Below the pieces are notes generated by a model, which saw only the letters and a program-made list of their open reading frames with translations, ran no database searches and was not told where the DNA came from. 64,000 nt of DNA, taken from the NCBI GenBank assembly GCA_914767885.1, contig CAJZBQ010000054.1:971501-1035500 (forward strand). The letters run 5' to 3'. This DNA comes from Blepharisma stoltei (Eukaryota > Ciliophora > Heterotrichea > Heterotrichida > Blepharismidae). The position numbers and the translations under genes are program-made. Below, one piece after another: positions 30,661 to 41,660 of the stretch (position 1 is the first letter of the stretch; every line of letters starts with the position of its first letter).

Positions 30661-32446
30661 TTAGGAGAAAAAATAATCCTCGCACGAGAAGAGTTTTACA
30701 AAGCTAATCCCTTCTCCATACTGAGTGCCATGATCAACCATTATAGTCCTCGACGATGGCTCATCAAATCAAGATTATATATTTATTTTTAATTTTATCA
30801 TCAATATCCTCCGTGAGCGAATAAAAGGTTTTTAGTGCTCACGGAGGGTGGGCTATTTTTTATTTTAAAACTATATAAATTTTATAGTAATTTTTTTTTC
30901 GAAATTTAAAAACAATCCCAATTCGCAAAAATTTGAGCAAATATTTATTTGATTTGGAAAATTTATATTTTATAATGCAATTTGTTTAATATTAAACAGA
31001 ATTAGCTAGTGTCGAGAGCAATTTTATAATATTCTGCTCATCAACAGCTATGCACTGAGGCTCGAATTTCTTGCACAGGACGACTCTTTCTTTATATTTC
31101 TGCTTCAATAAATACTTCTGAGCATGGCTTCTTATCTGGTTTTGGGATATACATAAATAATTAAATATGGCGTCTCAACTTGAGTCTGGCCTTTCGGCCA
31201 GACAGTTTCGAGCCCTATTTAAATTATATCCAGCAAGGTTTTGCCTAGCTAGAGATGGACAGCAATATCAGGTAAGCAACTCTGGCAGTGTACAGAGCCT
31301 GATCCTAGTCCGTTCTCAGTTAGGATTTTACCTCGAAGGAAAAGGAGGCTTGGAGTTGGAAAGGAGAAGCCCAGCAGTGCCTACAGATAATTCCTAGGCC
31401 ATTCGGGCAAGTCTCTAGCGAGAAACCGGGAGTTTCGCCCCGGGCTACAAGTTTTCCTTTTTACCGAAAGTCGGCCAGAAATTCCATTTTTTGGAATTTC
31501 CTAGCAGGCAACCCTCGTTACAGAGAAAGTAGCTCAATCATGAGCCGTCGAAACCGGAACATCGCGCAGGGGGCGCGCGTTGGAGATCAAAGCTAGCTGT
31601 CCCAGCAACTAGTGGGCCCCGAGCGACGAGAGCGTGGTGGTAGTCCTGGAAGGGCAACCCCGTAGGGACGTTAAACGTCATGGTTAATAAGTTAAGTTAA
31701 GTTGGGATATACATAAAATGGCGGACGGCAACCGACCCACCCTCTCAGTGGTGGTTACCCATGTATATCCGGGCATGGTTTTTGGAGCCAGGAGTTAGCC
31801 CAACAACGTCTGGGACCTCGAAGCGCGAAAGCCGCTGTTTTTGCGACCAGACCCATGGGCAGTTACTCGTGACTTCTTTTTGCCAGCAGCGCTCAGCCCA
31901 GTGAGTGCCCGAAATGAGGCAGGGCGACTTATCTGCCTAAGCTGCTTTTGTGGCTCGCCCCGAATGGCGAAAGCTGTTGAGTTCTTTCTCGGGACGACCG
32001 GAAAAGAGGGGAAGGCGAGTTAGACAACTAAACGGGGGTCTCTCCAGTTGAAAAGGTGCCCTTCAATGGGCAGATCTGGCGGACGACGCGGCAGTGTTGG
32101 CGTAAACTTAGGCGACGATCCAAATTTGAAATGGAGGCGGTCAGCAAAGCCGGTATAAGACGGCCCTTGACAATACCTCTACCGAGAAACCGGGGGTTTC
32201 GGCCCGGGCTTGGTGAACGCTCTGCCACCACACGGAAAACCGTGGAATGCTTCCTCGGACGTAGTAGGGACCTTAAATACCCAGCGTAATCTTAATCTTA
32301 ATCTGGTTTTGGGATCTAGTCTTCACCACGCCTGCGACCCTTTTCCAATCGTGGCCGAAGATTGCTAAACCTTCTTCAAACAGTTTTTGCTCTTCTCTGG
32401 ACCACTTCCCTGCGTTTACCTTGCTTTCTATTGTTTGAATTTTCAT
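30661..32446 (-). CDS. SHAQKY-type single-repeat MYB protein
   Basis: Starts ATG 32446. The first exon encodes a MYB repeat (KWSREEQKLFEEGL, FGHDWKRVAGVV, TRSQNQ). It is broken within the third helix by 1167 bp of retroposon sequence flanked by ATCTGGTTTTGGGAT. Removing that joins TRSQNQ to IRSHAQKYLLKQK, the diagnostic SHAQKY motif of plant and protist 1R-MYB factors. A second break at a truncated MITE (about 30806-31008) is followed by a final exon (DEPSSRTIMVDHGTQYGEG to stop). That junction is not resolved to the base. Probably a DNA-binding transcription factor. Confidence 0.75.
30806..31008 (+). mobile_element. Family-1 MITE, copy F (truncated)
   Basis: The left CTCCGTGAGCGAATAAAA / TGCTCACGGAGGGTGGG hairpin is present, but the element stops at the internal TTAAACAGAATTAGCT block, lacking its right third. 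It lies within the MYB gene. Confidence 0.75.
31149..32315 (+). mobile_element. Two nested retroposon-like elements
   Basis: Outer target duplication ATCTGGTTTTGGGAT at 31134-31148 and 32301-32315. The second element (ATGGCGGACGG head at 31718, tail of repeated ATCTTA) is the older insert. The first (31158-31703; ATGGCGTCTC head, tail of repeated TTAAG) lies in its 5' end, with its own duplication GGGATATACATAAA at 31144-31157 and 31704-31717. Both contain a GAGAAACCGGG(A/G)GTTTCG block that can fold. They are GC-richer than the rest of the window. No reverse transcriptase frame is seen. Confidence 0.8.
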
Positions 32447-32870
32447 TACTTTAAGCTTTCTCTTGGTAATTATTTATTAAGGATACTTAAGATACGAAAA
32501 GTTATGCATTTTACGAATGGATTATATTTTCATTTATTAATAAAAATTTATGGAATTTTGGGCTTTGAGAAACTTTTTAACTGGCTTGTTTGGCTGTAAA
32601 ATTAGTTGAATTCTAAAAAAAATATGTCAACAATTTAAGTTAAATTTAATTATCATAAAAACTTATTGATCAAAAAATCGAAAAATAATTAGTTAAGATC
32701 ATAGGAATAGTTTTAAGGCATATAAAGGATATTAATTTGCTAAATATGATTGTTTTTTCAATTCTTAATAAGTAATCTTATAGAAATTAAATTTTGGCTT
32801 CAATAATGATTATTTTTTTAAAAAGACATTACCAAAAAAGAATCATTTCAAAAACGCTGTGCATCATAAA
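32447..32870. other. Upstream region of the MYB gene
   Basis: AT-rich spacer between two minus-strand genes; a few short frames without domains. Nothing called. Confidence 0.4.
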
Positions 32871-33650
32871 CTACTCTTTCCCTTCTAAATGCTCAAGACT
32901 CCCTGTCAGTCTTTCTCCAAATAACCTTTGCAAATCTTTTATTTGTTGTTCAGTCAACCCTTGTGCATTTTCTGCATAATTTTCTTTCCTCAGCATTTCC
33001 CATACTTTTCTGATATTTTTTATATCAGTTAATACCTTCACTTTTTCCTCAATTTCTTCTATAGTATATCCTTCATCGACCAAAGCTTGTATATCATTCT
33101 CAAAATGATCTTTAATAAATCTATAGTCATCGTCTTCTTCTTTAAACTCCTCCCTCATATGTTTAGGTAAGTCATTAATAATCCAATTTATAAAATCATT
33201 TCTCAATGCGATTTCATTAAGCCCAGTAATTTCATTATAAGAATCTCTTGCAACATGTTGACAATTATGTCTAAATAAATGATAATCTTCTTTTAAAGCA
33301 TGTTTTCTGAATATCCTATTTGCGTCTGAAACTTTGAGGCCAGGGAGAGCTCGAGCTTTTCTGAATGGATCTGATGGCAGATAGTCTCAATAGTCATATT
33401 TGATGTCAGGCTCAACTGAATCTTCTGTGTAGTTATAGCTTATTTTTCTTCCAGAAGCGGTAGTTGCTATTAAATATGAGTGTTTTCCACTTAAAATCTT
33501 GAGAGGATTTGATAGATCTTTGCATCTTTCTTCAATCCAGGTTATTTCTTCTGATTCATATGGAATATCTACCCTATAAAAGTGATCGTAGGCTGCAGAA
33601 GAAGCTATAGAAGAAACGGAGAAACCCAGAGAAAGCTTGAGATTTCCCAT
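32871..33650 (-). CDS. LRAT/NlpC-P60-like protein
   Basis: Reading TGA at 33384-33386 as Trp gives one 259-residue ORF. The centre has RHNCQHVARDSYNEITG, the Asn-Cys motif of the circularly permuted papain-like (LRAT/NlpC-P60) superfamily; the matching His would be the upstream HSY/HLF region. The N-terminal 60 residues include a weak hydrophobic start (MGNLKLSLGFSVSSIASSAA). The C-terminal 100 residues are acidic and helical. It may be a lipid acyltransferase or peptidase; this is inferred from the motif only. Confidence 0.65.
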
Positions 33651-33822
33651 AATTTTGAGTTTGGAGTTATATTAAATTATTCTTTTGATAATTTTAATGG
33701 AGAATTTAAAGCTGATATAGATACAAAAAACTATTAATCTCGCCTTTTAAAGGAGAAATTAAGTATTTTTTTCAATTTTCTATATCTACTTTCAAAATTC
33801 ACATTCAATTAATTCACTTTCA

Positions 33823-34370
33823 TGCCAAGAAGGAAGTCATTGGATTTTAAGATGATACCTGGAAAAAAAAGCGTTTAAAGAGACGCAAAAGGACAAGTAA
33901 AGCCGATTCTTTTCTTCAATGCTCCTGTTCATCAGAAACTTAGAAAGGTAACTGCTTAATCCTCCTCCGTGAACGAAAAAAAAAACTTTGTTAGCTCATA
34001 TATTACAGTAATTTGTTTTTAAAATGTAAAAATCCGAATTCGCAAAATTAGAAAGTAGATGTTAATTTAATTGTAAAATTTATGTTTTAAAATGCAAGCT
34101 GTTTTGAAATTAAACAGAATTAGCTAAAGATTTCATTATAATAATTATCACTTATATATCAAAAAAAATTCCACTTACGGAGGATGGGTTTCTGGGCAAA
34201 GGCAAAGGACTTTTCCAATAGTTTTTCTCGCTCACGAAGGTATAGGAGTAACCAATGTCTCTCTCACACAGAACAGATATGATATTTTGTGCCACGGCTT
34301 AGGAAATAGCATTTCATCTTCTACTACACCAAAATCAATCCTTGGACAATTTTGGGAGATCTAGTCAGGA
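33823..34370 (+). pseudogene. Probable RPL26 pseudogene split by a MITE
   Basis: After ATG 33823 the frame breaks in an A8 run. Pieces in different frames read KRTSKA, FFNAPVHQKLRKV, then past the MITE NVSLTQNRYDI. The order and spacing recall ribosomal protein L26 (K..RKAHFNAPSH.RRK..S..LSK..R.KYN). Several frameshifts and a truncated end argue for a dead copy. Evidence is weak but consistent across the MITE. Confidence 0.4.
33960..34248 (+). mobile_element. Family-1 MITE, copy G
   Basis: TAA flanks (33957-33959, 34249-34251). Eroded ends (CCTCCTCCGTGAACGAAAA ... GGTATAGGAG). It lies inside the RPL26-like pseudogene. Confidence 0.75.
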
Positions 34371-34476
34371 TCTGTGCACTATCCGAATAGGCCATATAAA
34401 AAGTATTTAAAGTTTTTATTATTTTTGTGTTGTGTTAAGGAAAATAAATTATGATTAGGATTGAAATCTTTACTTA

Positions 34477-34738
34477 CCCCTCTGTCAGAGAACAAAACCA
34501 TTGAAAAAATCTATAGGGCCTTCCTATAGATTTTTTGGTAAAAACCCTCCCTCATGAGCAGCAAAAAAATTTTTTTCCAAATTTTTCTAAAAACAAAATT
34601 TGATATATAAGCGATAAAATTGAATATTAAATCTCCAGCTAATTCTGTTAATTTTGAACTAATTTACTATAATAATTTTTTTAAAACTCCTTCCGTGAGC
34701 TAAAAAAATTTTTTGGTTCGCTTACGGAGGGGGTGGAG
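34477..34738 (-). mobile_element. Family-1 MITE, copy H (diverged)
   Basis: TTA/TAA flanks. Right end TTCGCTTACGGAGGGGGTGGAG. The left part holds an extra small palindrome (AATCTATAGGG/CCTATAGATT) not seen in other copies. Confidence 0.7.
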
Positions 34739-34741
34739 TAA

Positions 34742-35385
34742 GCAGAAATATAATTTTTATTGTATTTGAATCAAGTGTTTTGTAGATTTTGATGATAAAA
34801 TATTTTTCAGTCAGTAAACTAAATTTTATTATAATTTGATTAATTTTATTATGAAGAGGAAAAATTGTTTGTTCAACTTTTAATAGAAAATCAGCATAAG
34901 TTTATGAAATATTATAAGAATAATCAATAGCAGCATATCTTATAAGCAATTGAAATTGCTATAACTCTATGCTAATATTTAATCTATTTATTATGAATTA
35001 AAAGCTTGCAAATATTTATTTAACTAAATTGCATAAGCATTTACTACCTTATCTTTCCCAACACAAAAATTTCAAAAACCAGAAAAATGTTTATTTTCAT
35101 GTTAAACTTATATAAATTTCTAATGAAAACCCCAATTTTTATATTGTGGTGATTCTATCAAAAAATCGATAATTTAATTTCTTTACCATTTTTGCATGAA
35201 TGATGAATTTTATAATCCATAATTAACCATTCATACAACAATTTCCAGCCCTTCCCTTTAAAATTAAAAAATAGCAATTTCTCCACATACTCAAAATCTA
35301 CCAACAATTTAAAATCAATTTAATTAAATTTTATTTTAAATATGAATTCGCTATTGTACTTCTTAATTAAATTTAACCTCAAAAA
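34742..35385. other. Intergenic, very AT-rich
   Basis: No coding frame. Long A/T runs before the zinc-finger ATG; nothing specific seen. Confidence 0.4.
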
Positions 35386-35799
35386 ATGAAAAGTGAAGGA
35401 AGTAGCGATGAGTCCAAACTCACCTGCAATATATGCCAGCAGACTATAAAACACTCCTATTCTTTAGAAAGGCACATAAAAGTTGTCCATTATGGTTTCA
35501 GACCTTTTAAATGCGATTGTGGCAAAAGCTTTGCCACGAGGGAGCAATTAACTCGACATCATAACAGCAAACACTCAGAAGAGAAGCCATTTGTGTGTGA
35601 AAAAGGCTGCAACAAAGCATTTGCTTCTTATAGTGCTCGGTCTTATCACCATAATATTGTCCATGAAAAGCAAAAATTCAAGTGCCCTATGCTCGGTTGT
35701 AGCAAAGAGTATTCGTCAATGCATCATTTGAGGAATCATCAAGCCAAGCCTCATGATCCACTTATACAAATTCTTAATTCAATTAAATGGTTACCTTAA
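35386..35799 (+). CDS. Four-finger C2H2 zinc-finger protein
   Basis: Complete 137-residue ORF. Four C2H2 fingers: CNICQQTIKHSYSLERHIKVVH, then CDCGKSFATREQLTRHHNSKH (one-residue Cys spacing), CEKGCNKAFASYSARSYHHNIVH and CPMLGCSKEYSSMHHLRNH. The four-residue Cys spacing in fingers 3 and 4 is TFIIIA-like. Probably a sequence-specific DNA- or RNA-binding protein. Short tails, no inserts. Confidence 0.85.
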   Translation: MKSEGSSDESKLTCNICQQTIKHSYSLERHIKVVHYGFRPFKCDCGKSFATREQLTRHHNSKHSEEKPFVCEKGCNKAFASYSARSYHHNIVHEKQKFKCPMLGCSKEYSSMHHLRNHQAKPHDPLIQILNSIKWLP

Positions 35800-36107
35800 T
35801 TAAGTAAAACCGATCATTTTCCTTATCCTCCCCAATTAATTTAAAATAATTAAGGGTAATTATTTAGATAAAAATAATAATTTATGCACAGACAATTAGA
35901 AGAAATTCCATTCTAATGCCATTTTGAGAGCAATTACTTCTATTGGCTGCCATATTAAATCAGTAAACGCTGTGTAGCTGCTTAATTATTACTTTTCATA
36001 TTTCAAAATATTTTTGTACAACAATTGGTTTTGAGCTCGAATAGAAAAAAATTCCTCCACAATAAATTTTTATTAAAGCTAACGTAGGAAATAACTTCTC
36101 TTATAAA
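35800..36107. other. Intergenic, no feature seen
   Basis: AT-rich spacer between two plus-strand genes; no feature recognised. Confidence 0.4.
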
Positions 36108-36575
36108 ATGTCGAGCCACGAATATTGAAAAAAGTTACTGAAATCATCTGATTTTTCTTCAAAAATACCAGACGAAACAATACATTTAGAATTGCTCTTA
36201 AAGGAATATTGAAAAGGGAGATCGATATTGGCAGAAATTGATTTGGACGATAAACATGATGAGAAAAAAGATCAAGAAGAAGAAAAGAAAATAATTTCAA
36301 TTACTCCGAAGCAAAAATCAAGAAAGCACGTTTTATCTTTAACTCATAAGCCTGTTGACAGGTTTGAGCATAAAATTATAAATAATACAGAAGCATTAAA
36401 ACTTCCACTACACAGGCTAAGCCAGACTCCGAGACGGAATTCAGCCAAATCAGACAGTTTAAAGAAATATCGACGCATGCCAAGTATAGAAAGTTATGTG
36501 GTCAGGAGACAAACTGACAGGATTAGGCTCAAGCTTAAAAAAGAGCTTTTAATTCCTGAAGGATTAAGACTGTAA
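36108..36575 (+). CDS. Unrecognised basic protein
   Basis: Starting at ATG 36108 and reading two TGA codons as Trp gives 155 residues (MSSHEYWKKLL... to LIPEGLRL). It is basic, with a Lys/Glu patch near residue 50 and Ser/Arg-rich segments (RLSQTPRRNS) that look phosphorylatable. No known domain. It converges on the AGC kinase gene. Confidence 0.6.
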
Positions 36576-36592
36576 GTAATATTTATATTATT

Positions 36593-37920
36593 TTATAATC
36601 TATCAAGTTCTCTTAAGTCAAGCTTAACCTCTTCAGCTGAATAAAAGCTGCATCTCTGCCTGTTCGGCGATTTATATTTTCTGCTTAATAGAGCACTCCA
36701 GTCAATTTTTTTGAAAAATGGGTGCAATTTTATATCACGGATACTGAGGCGTTTTTTAGGGTCTTTTTCCATAAGTTTTTTAATTAAATCTCTGGCTTCT
36801 ACAGAAAGGATGTCAGGAATTTCAAGTTTTCCGGTTTTTATGGTACGAAAGAGCTCTTCTATGTCATCAGAATAATAAGGGGGAGCGCCTACTAGAAGCT
36901 CATACATCATTACCCCAAGGGAATAAAGATCTGAAGGCTTGCCTACAGCTTGGTGCTTTAAGACTTCTGGAGGCATGTAAATTGGGGAGCCTACTAAAGT
37001 AGCTGATGTTTCTGGCTTTGTGACGTTTTCTTTGGCAATGCCAAAATCAGCTAGCTTTATATGGCCTTTGCTATCAAGAAGGACATTTGCAGGCTTTAAG
37101 TCCCTATATAATATATTATTATCATGGAGATATTCCAATGCCAGTATAATTTCAGCTAAATAAAACCTAGCTTCGTGCTCACATATAAGTCCTCTGACCT
37201 CCAAAAGGTTTTCTAAATCCCCTTCACTGCAATATTCCATCACCATATACAGATTCTGGGCATTCTGAAATGCGTAATAAAATGCCAAAATATAAGGATG
37301 TTTAAGCTGCTTCATCAGCCTGCACTCAGTAATTGCATATTTTAGCTTGCCCTGCCTTTTCAGCTGTTTTTTCCCCTAACTCTCTTCTCTTTAAATTAGA
37401 ACAAAAAAGTTCTGTTCCAATTTAAGGGTAAATTTTTCTATATAAACAATTTTTATAAGATCTTATAATAAAGAAATATAAATTGAGCATTTTAATTCAA
37501 TATAAAGAATTAGTTCAAGAAATTAATCTGTTTAATGTTAAAACTTTTTAAATAATATTCTATATGAGCTTTTTACATTAAATTAAGTCAAAACTAATTT
37601 AGTATTTTTAATTATAAAATTTTCCTATCGAAAAAATTTATTTCCAATGAGGAGTTATAAGTAGCCAAAAAATGAAATTTTACCTTAATTTTAATATTTT
37701 ATTCCAATTTAAAGGCGGGGAGTAAGGATTTCATAGCAAAAATTCCTCCAGTGTCAATCTTCTTGACCATATGAACTGTCCCAAAGCTTCCAGACCCTAT
37801 TTCTTCAATAATTTCAAAACAAGCTAAACTGATCATTTCTTTTTCGGTATCTTCAAAAGATTTTCGGACATCAATCTGAGGGTCTTCATCTTCCTCAATT
37901 TCATACTCTTCAAAGGCCAT
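36593..37920 (-). CDS. AGC-family serine/threonine kinase
   Basis: Starts ATG 37920 with an acidic N-terminus. GSGSFGTVH, FAMKSL, then after an excised family-3 element (37380-37725) KQLKRQGKLKYAITECRLMK, MEYCSEGDLENLL, YRDLKPANVLLD, DFGIAK, VGSPIYMPPEVL and DLYSLGVMMYELL. The kinase core plus a short C-terminal tail (SFYSAEEV) fits the AGC group. VGSPIYMPPE replaces the usual GTPEYLAPE. Excision on the TTA duplicates leaves the frame one base off, so an extra base in the G4/A6 run just downstream is likely. Confidence 0.8.
37380..37725 (-). mobile_element. Family-3 MITE with TTA duplication
   Basis: Flanked by TAA on the plus strand (37377-37379, 37723-37725). Ends CTCTCTTCTCTTTAAATTAG and its counterpart CCAATTTAAAGGCGGGGAG. 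It interrupts the AGC kinase between MKSL and GKKQ. Confidence 0.8.
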
Positions 37921-37946
37921 ATTGTCGTTATCAATACCTATTTTAT

Positions 37947-39057
37947 TTATTTGGCAGTAATGAATAGCGTTGGTCAGCTGACAAATCCATTCGTTCCTGT
38001 AATCTTTGTTTTTGGTCGAGTATTTTCTTTCACATTTGTTGTAATAAATTTCAAAATTAAAATATACCTTGCAAAAGCAATTAAAATTTTTGACATATTA
38101 ATAGAAAATTTAATTTATTCATTTACCATTTTATACTTTTTTGTAGAAAATGCTGAGCTTGGGGATTCTTTTACCTGCTGAATGTCCATTAATTTATAGC
38201 GAAAACTGGCTGTTCCGCTTATAGTCCCATGAACTTTATCGTATTCTTCAAGCATCCCGTTTTCCAAGTTGATTTTTAGCTGAACTATTTTATCATGCAA
38301 ATATAATGATCTTGTTAATAGCAATTCTCCTATAAAAGGAAGAGTCTGAGGGTTTACCCCATATTTTTCTAATTCCCATTGCCCCATATAAACTGGTATC
38401 ATTTCAATAATTTCTGGGTTTCTAGCCAATTGTAAAGGAATTCTCCCACAGTTGTCTTCTATTATACAGCAGGCTCGGTTGTCTAATAGCAGTTTAACTA
38501 TTTCTGTGTCGCCTAGTTCAACTGCTCTGTGAAGAGCTGTCCCTCTAGATGTTAACTTGTTTATTTGGATACTTTGATGCCCTAAAAGAAGCTTGACGCA
38601 GCCTATATTCATATGGGTGCATGCTAAAATTAAGGGCGTCCAGCCGTCTTCAGTTTCTTGATTGCAGTTCCACATTTGATTGGCTTTTTATTATAATTTA
38701 AATTTAATTATTGCTTAATTAATTTTTTTTTATTTTTTAGAGCCTTTGATTAATTAAAATTTCAACAAAGCTTTCTCTTCCGTAATAGCAAGAATAATGA
38801 AGCAAAGTCCACCCATTCACATAAGTCTCATTGATTAAGTTCTGATCCAAGACTAAAGCTTTATCCCATACACTCTCCAGCCCACGAATGTCATTATTTT
38901 TAATACATGTCACAGCACTTGCTAGCAATTTTTCGACTTGTATTGAAGGAGAATCTTCATGTGCATGGGTTTGTAGAAGAATAAAAGGCTTGGGGTCAGT
39001 AAGAAAGAAGGAAAGAGGCCAAGCATCTGTCATCATTATTTTTTGGTTCATTCTCAT
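37947..39057 (-). CDS. Ankyrin-repeat protein
   Basis: Removing two IESs (38031-38171, 38682-38751) gives 900 nt, 299 residues. Ankyrin repeats: NGWTLLHYSCYYGRESFVEI, then across an excised junction DGWTPLILACTHMNIGCVKL, GTALHRAVELGDTEIVKLLL, CGRIPLQLARNPEIIEM. The C-terminal part ends VKENTRPKTKITGTNGFVSW. Its stop codon is only 26 bp upstream of the AGC kinase start, in the same direction, showing how short intergenic spacers can be. Confidence 0.8.
38031..38171 (-). other. IES, 141 bp, TTCTTT direct repeats
   Basis: TTCTTT at 38025-38030 and 38166-38171. 141 bp is a multiple of three but holds an in-frame TAA. Excision joins MDIQQVKE to NTRPKTK. Confidence 0.7.
38682..38751 (-). other. 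IES, 70 bp, AATCAA direct repeats
   Basis: TTGATT (plus strand) at 38676-38681 and 38746-38751. Excision joins FVEILINQ to MWNCNQETEDGWTPL within the ankyrin array. Confidence 0.8.
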
Positions 39058-39065
39058 TGTATATA

Positions 39066-39800
39066 AGGATCCCCCCCTCATTTGCCCAATTTTCTAGTCT
39101 TTTATCATTTGTCCATTTTTCTAGTTTTTTTTTATAGGAAAAAAAAAAAGTTTTTTAAGACCTCATTTCATTTGTCCAATTTTCTAGTCAAAATTTTGAT
39201 AGAGAAAAAAAAATTTTCAGGACCTCAATTGTCTCATTTTCTAGCTTTTTTAAAGTAAAAAAACTAGAATTTAGGGCATTCGAAAAAATGCAAAAAAGAC
39301 TAGAAAATTGGACAAATCATTTTTGACTAGATTTTGGGACAAATGAGGTCCTGAAAAAAAAAAAATTCTTACTCGCCCCTCCCCTCCGTGAGTGAACAAA
39401 CAAATTTTGTTCACTCACGGAGGGGGGTTAATTTTTTTTTTTTTTTTAAAAAAATTTATATATAAATTTAAAAAATATTGTTTTTCGAAATTCAAAAAAA
39501 AATCCTAATTCGCAAAAATTGGAAAGCAAATATTAATTTAATTTATAAAATTTATGTTTTAAAAAGCAATTTGTTTAAAATTACACAGAATTAGCTCTAG
39601 ATTTCATTATACTAATTATCATTTATATATCAAAATTTTTTTCCATAAAAACATTTTTGTATTAAAAAAATTGTTCACTCACGGAGGGTGGGTTTTTGGG
39701 CAAAAAATAGGGATTTTTCTCTAATGGTTTTGTTCACTCACGGAGGGGGGGAGTCATAAAAAAAAGACTAGAAAATTCGACAAATGAGGGGGGGTCCTTA
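39066..39800 (-). mobile_element. Family-2 palindromic element with nested MITE
   Basis: TA-bounded, ends TAAGGATCCCCCCCTCATTTG and GAGGGGGGGTCCTTA. The interior repeats TCATTTGTCCAATTTTCTAG several times in direct and inverted orientation. A family-1 MITE (39372-39753) is nested near the right end. It lies between the ankyrin gene and the next upstream gene. Confidence 0.75.
39372..39753 (+). mobile_element. Family-1 MITE, copy I (nested)
   Basis: Full length with both sub-terminal hairpins; left TTA (39369-39371), right TCA (one change). Inserted in the family-2 element. Confidence 0.85.
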
Positions 39801-39814
39801 GCTTAGGACAGCTT

Positions 39815-40162
39815 TTAGCTCGCCCTGGGCTGCTCAGCTCTTGGAGTTGACTTGGTACCAAAAGTTGACAAAACAACTCCACTAATGGCAAGTGTGAACA
39901 TATATTTGCCATTTCTCACTAGTGGAATTGGCTTATTAATTTTTGGTTCTAAACAACTCCAAAATTTGGAAGAATTGCTAGCACCCCGGTGAGCTAAGAG
40001 CCATCTTGGGCTATATAGTTGAAATATATGCAAGTTAAAATTAAATTTGTTCGAAATTTCTTGACGCAGATGTCCTACCTTCATAGAGAGATCCAAAGTT
40101 AGAGATGTAAGCTTTTCTCGTCTGCAACTTAGACCGTCAACTTGATAAAGAGCAATCTTCAT
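39815..40162 (-). CDS. Unrecognised 115-residue protein
   Basis: Complete ORF. The N-terminus (MKIALYQVDGLSC ... LDLSMKVGHLRQEISNKFN) has a ubiquitin-like strand-helix rhythm, but I cannot assign the family. The C-terminus is basic. It stops 14 bp before the family-2 element. After elimination it would sit about 25 bp from the ankyrin start, so a fusion through an unseen intron is possible but not supported. Confidence 0.5.
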   Translation of the reverse strand: MKIALYQVDGLSCRREKLTSLTLDLSMKVGHLRQEISNKFNFNLHIFQLYSPRWLLAHRGASNSSKFWSCLEPKINKPIPLVRNGKYMFTLAISGVVLSTFGTKSTPRAEQPRAS

Positions 40163-40457
40163 TTATAAAAATACTTTTAAGAAAAAATACTCAGCTTTTA
40201 GATTTTTAATATTGGAAAAATATACAAAGTATTTTGCTCGAGGAAAGCAAAATTAATTAAATGAAGACAGAATTTTAAGATTTATATAAAATTTAAAGAG
40301 GAGAAATCAGTTCAACAAAAATGGCTACGCTTAATATACTTCGTTAATAGCATAGATTTAATAATAAATATATAACTAGCTTTAATATACCAAGCTCAGC
40401 GCATTAAAATGCAATTAATTATTATTTTATTTAATTAAATATTTTGAGCTCTACTTA

Positions 40458-40841
40458 CTCCCCCCCCCCCTCCGTGAGCGGACAAAAAAATTTTGTTCGC
40501 TCACGGAGGGGGGTTAATTTTTTTTTTAAAAAAAAATTTATATATAAATTTTATAAAAAATATTGTTTTCGAAATTTTAAAAAAAATCCTAATTTGCAAA
40601 AATTGGGAAGCAAATATTAATTTAATTTGCAAAATTTATGTTTTAAAACGCAATTTGTTTAAAATTAAACAGAATTAGCTCTAGATTTCATTATACTAAT
40701 TATCACTTTATATATCAAAATTTTTTTCCATTAAAATTTTTTCTATTAAAAAAATTTTTGTTCACTCACGGAGGGTGGGTTTTTGGTCAAAAAATGGCGA
40801 TTTTTCTAATGGTTTTGTTCGCTCACGGAGGGGGGGGGGAG
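40458..40841 (+). mobile_element. Family-1 MITE, copy J
   Basis: TTA flanks (40455-40457, 40842-40844). 384 bp, with C and G homopolymer tips; nearly identical to copy K. Confidence 0.9.
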
Positions 40842-40844
40842 TTA

Positions 40845-41261
40845 ATATTTTTTCTTCAGCACATTTTACCTTTGAGAGAATAAAAATTATGATATTAATA
40901 AAAATTTTAGCAAATTTCTAGCTGAACTCTCTATTTACTTTTATGAAAAATTGATAATAATTGATTGTAGGAAAATACATTAAAGATGGAAGAAATAATT
41001 TATCGCAAACGATCTCTCATATAAAGAGATAATTTTTGACTGATTTCTTAAAATATACACTAGATTTAATTAATATTTATAATTTCAACACATAATGGCA
41101 GCTAAGCTTATACTTCAGTTAAAAATGAAACGCAAAACACTCGGAAAAAATTTAAATTCTCTTTTTTGATTAAGGCTTGAATCGTTCACAAATTATTATA
41201 ATTAATATTTTTACATCATGCAAATAAATTAAATCGAATTAAAATACTTATATTTTATCAC
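40845..41261. other. AT-rich spacer between two MITEs
   Basis: No coding frame or other repeat recognised. Confidence 0.4.
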
Positions 41262-41264
41262 TTA

Positions 41265-41651
41265 CTCCTCCCCCCCCCCCCCCGTGAGCGAACAAAAAAA
41301 TTTTGTTCGCTCACGGAGGGGGGTTAATTTTTTTTTTTAAAAAAAATTTATATATAAATTTTATAAAAAATATTTTTTTCGAAATTTTAAAAAAATCCTA
41401 ATTTGCAAAAATTGGGAAGCAAATATATTAATTTAATTTGCAAAATTTATGTTTTAAAACGCAATTTGTTTAAAATTAAACAGAATTAGCTCTAGATTTC
41501 ATTATACTAATTATCACTTATATATCAAAATTTTTTTCCATTAAAATTTTTTCTATTAAAAAAATTTTTGTTCACTCACGGAGGGTGGGTTTTGGTCAAA
41601 AAATGGCGATTTTTCTAATGGTTTTGTTCGCTCACGGAGGGGGGGGGGGAG
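41265..41651 (+). mobile_element. Family-1 MITE, copy K
   Basis: TTA flanks (41262-41264, 41652-41654). 387 bp, very similar to copy J, so probably a recent insertion. It lies 6 bp past the stop of the small gene at 41661. Confidence 0.9.
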
Positions 41652-41660
41652 TTAGCTATC

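Noticed and set aside
31167-32289. Open frames of 60-77 codons inside the retroposons
   Set aside because: They differ between copies, have no domain and lie in elements removed from the MYB gene.
31400-32300. GC-rich region considered as rRNA or tRNA gene
   Set aside because: No recognisable rRNA core or tRNA cloverleaf; target duplications and related copies elsewhere mark it as mobile.
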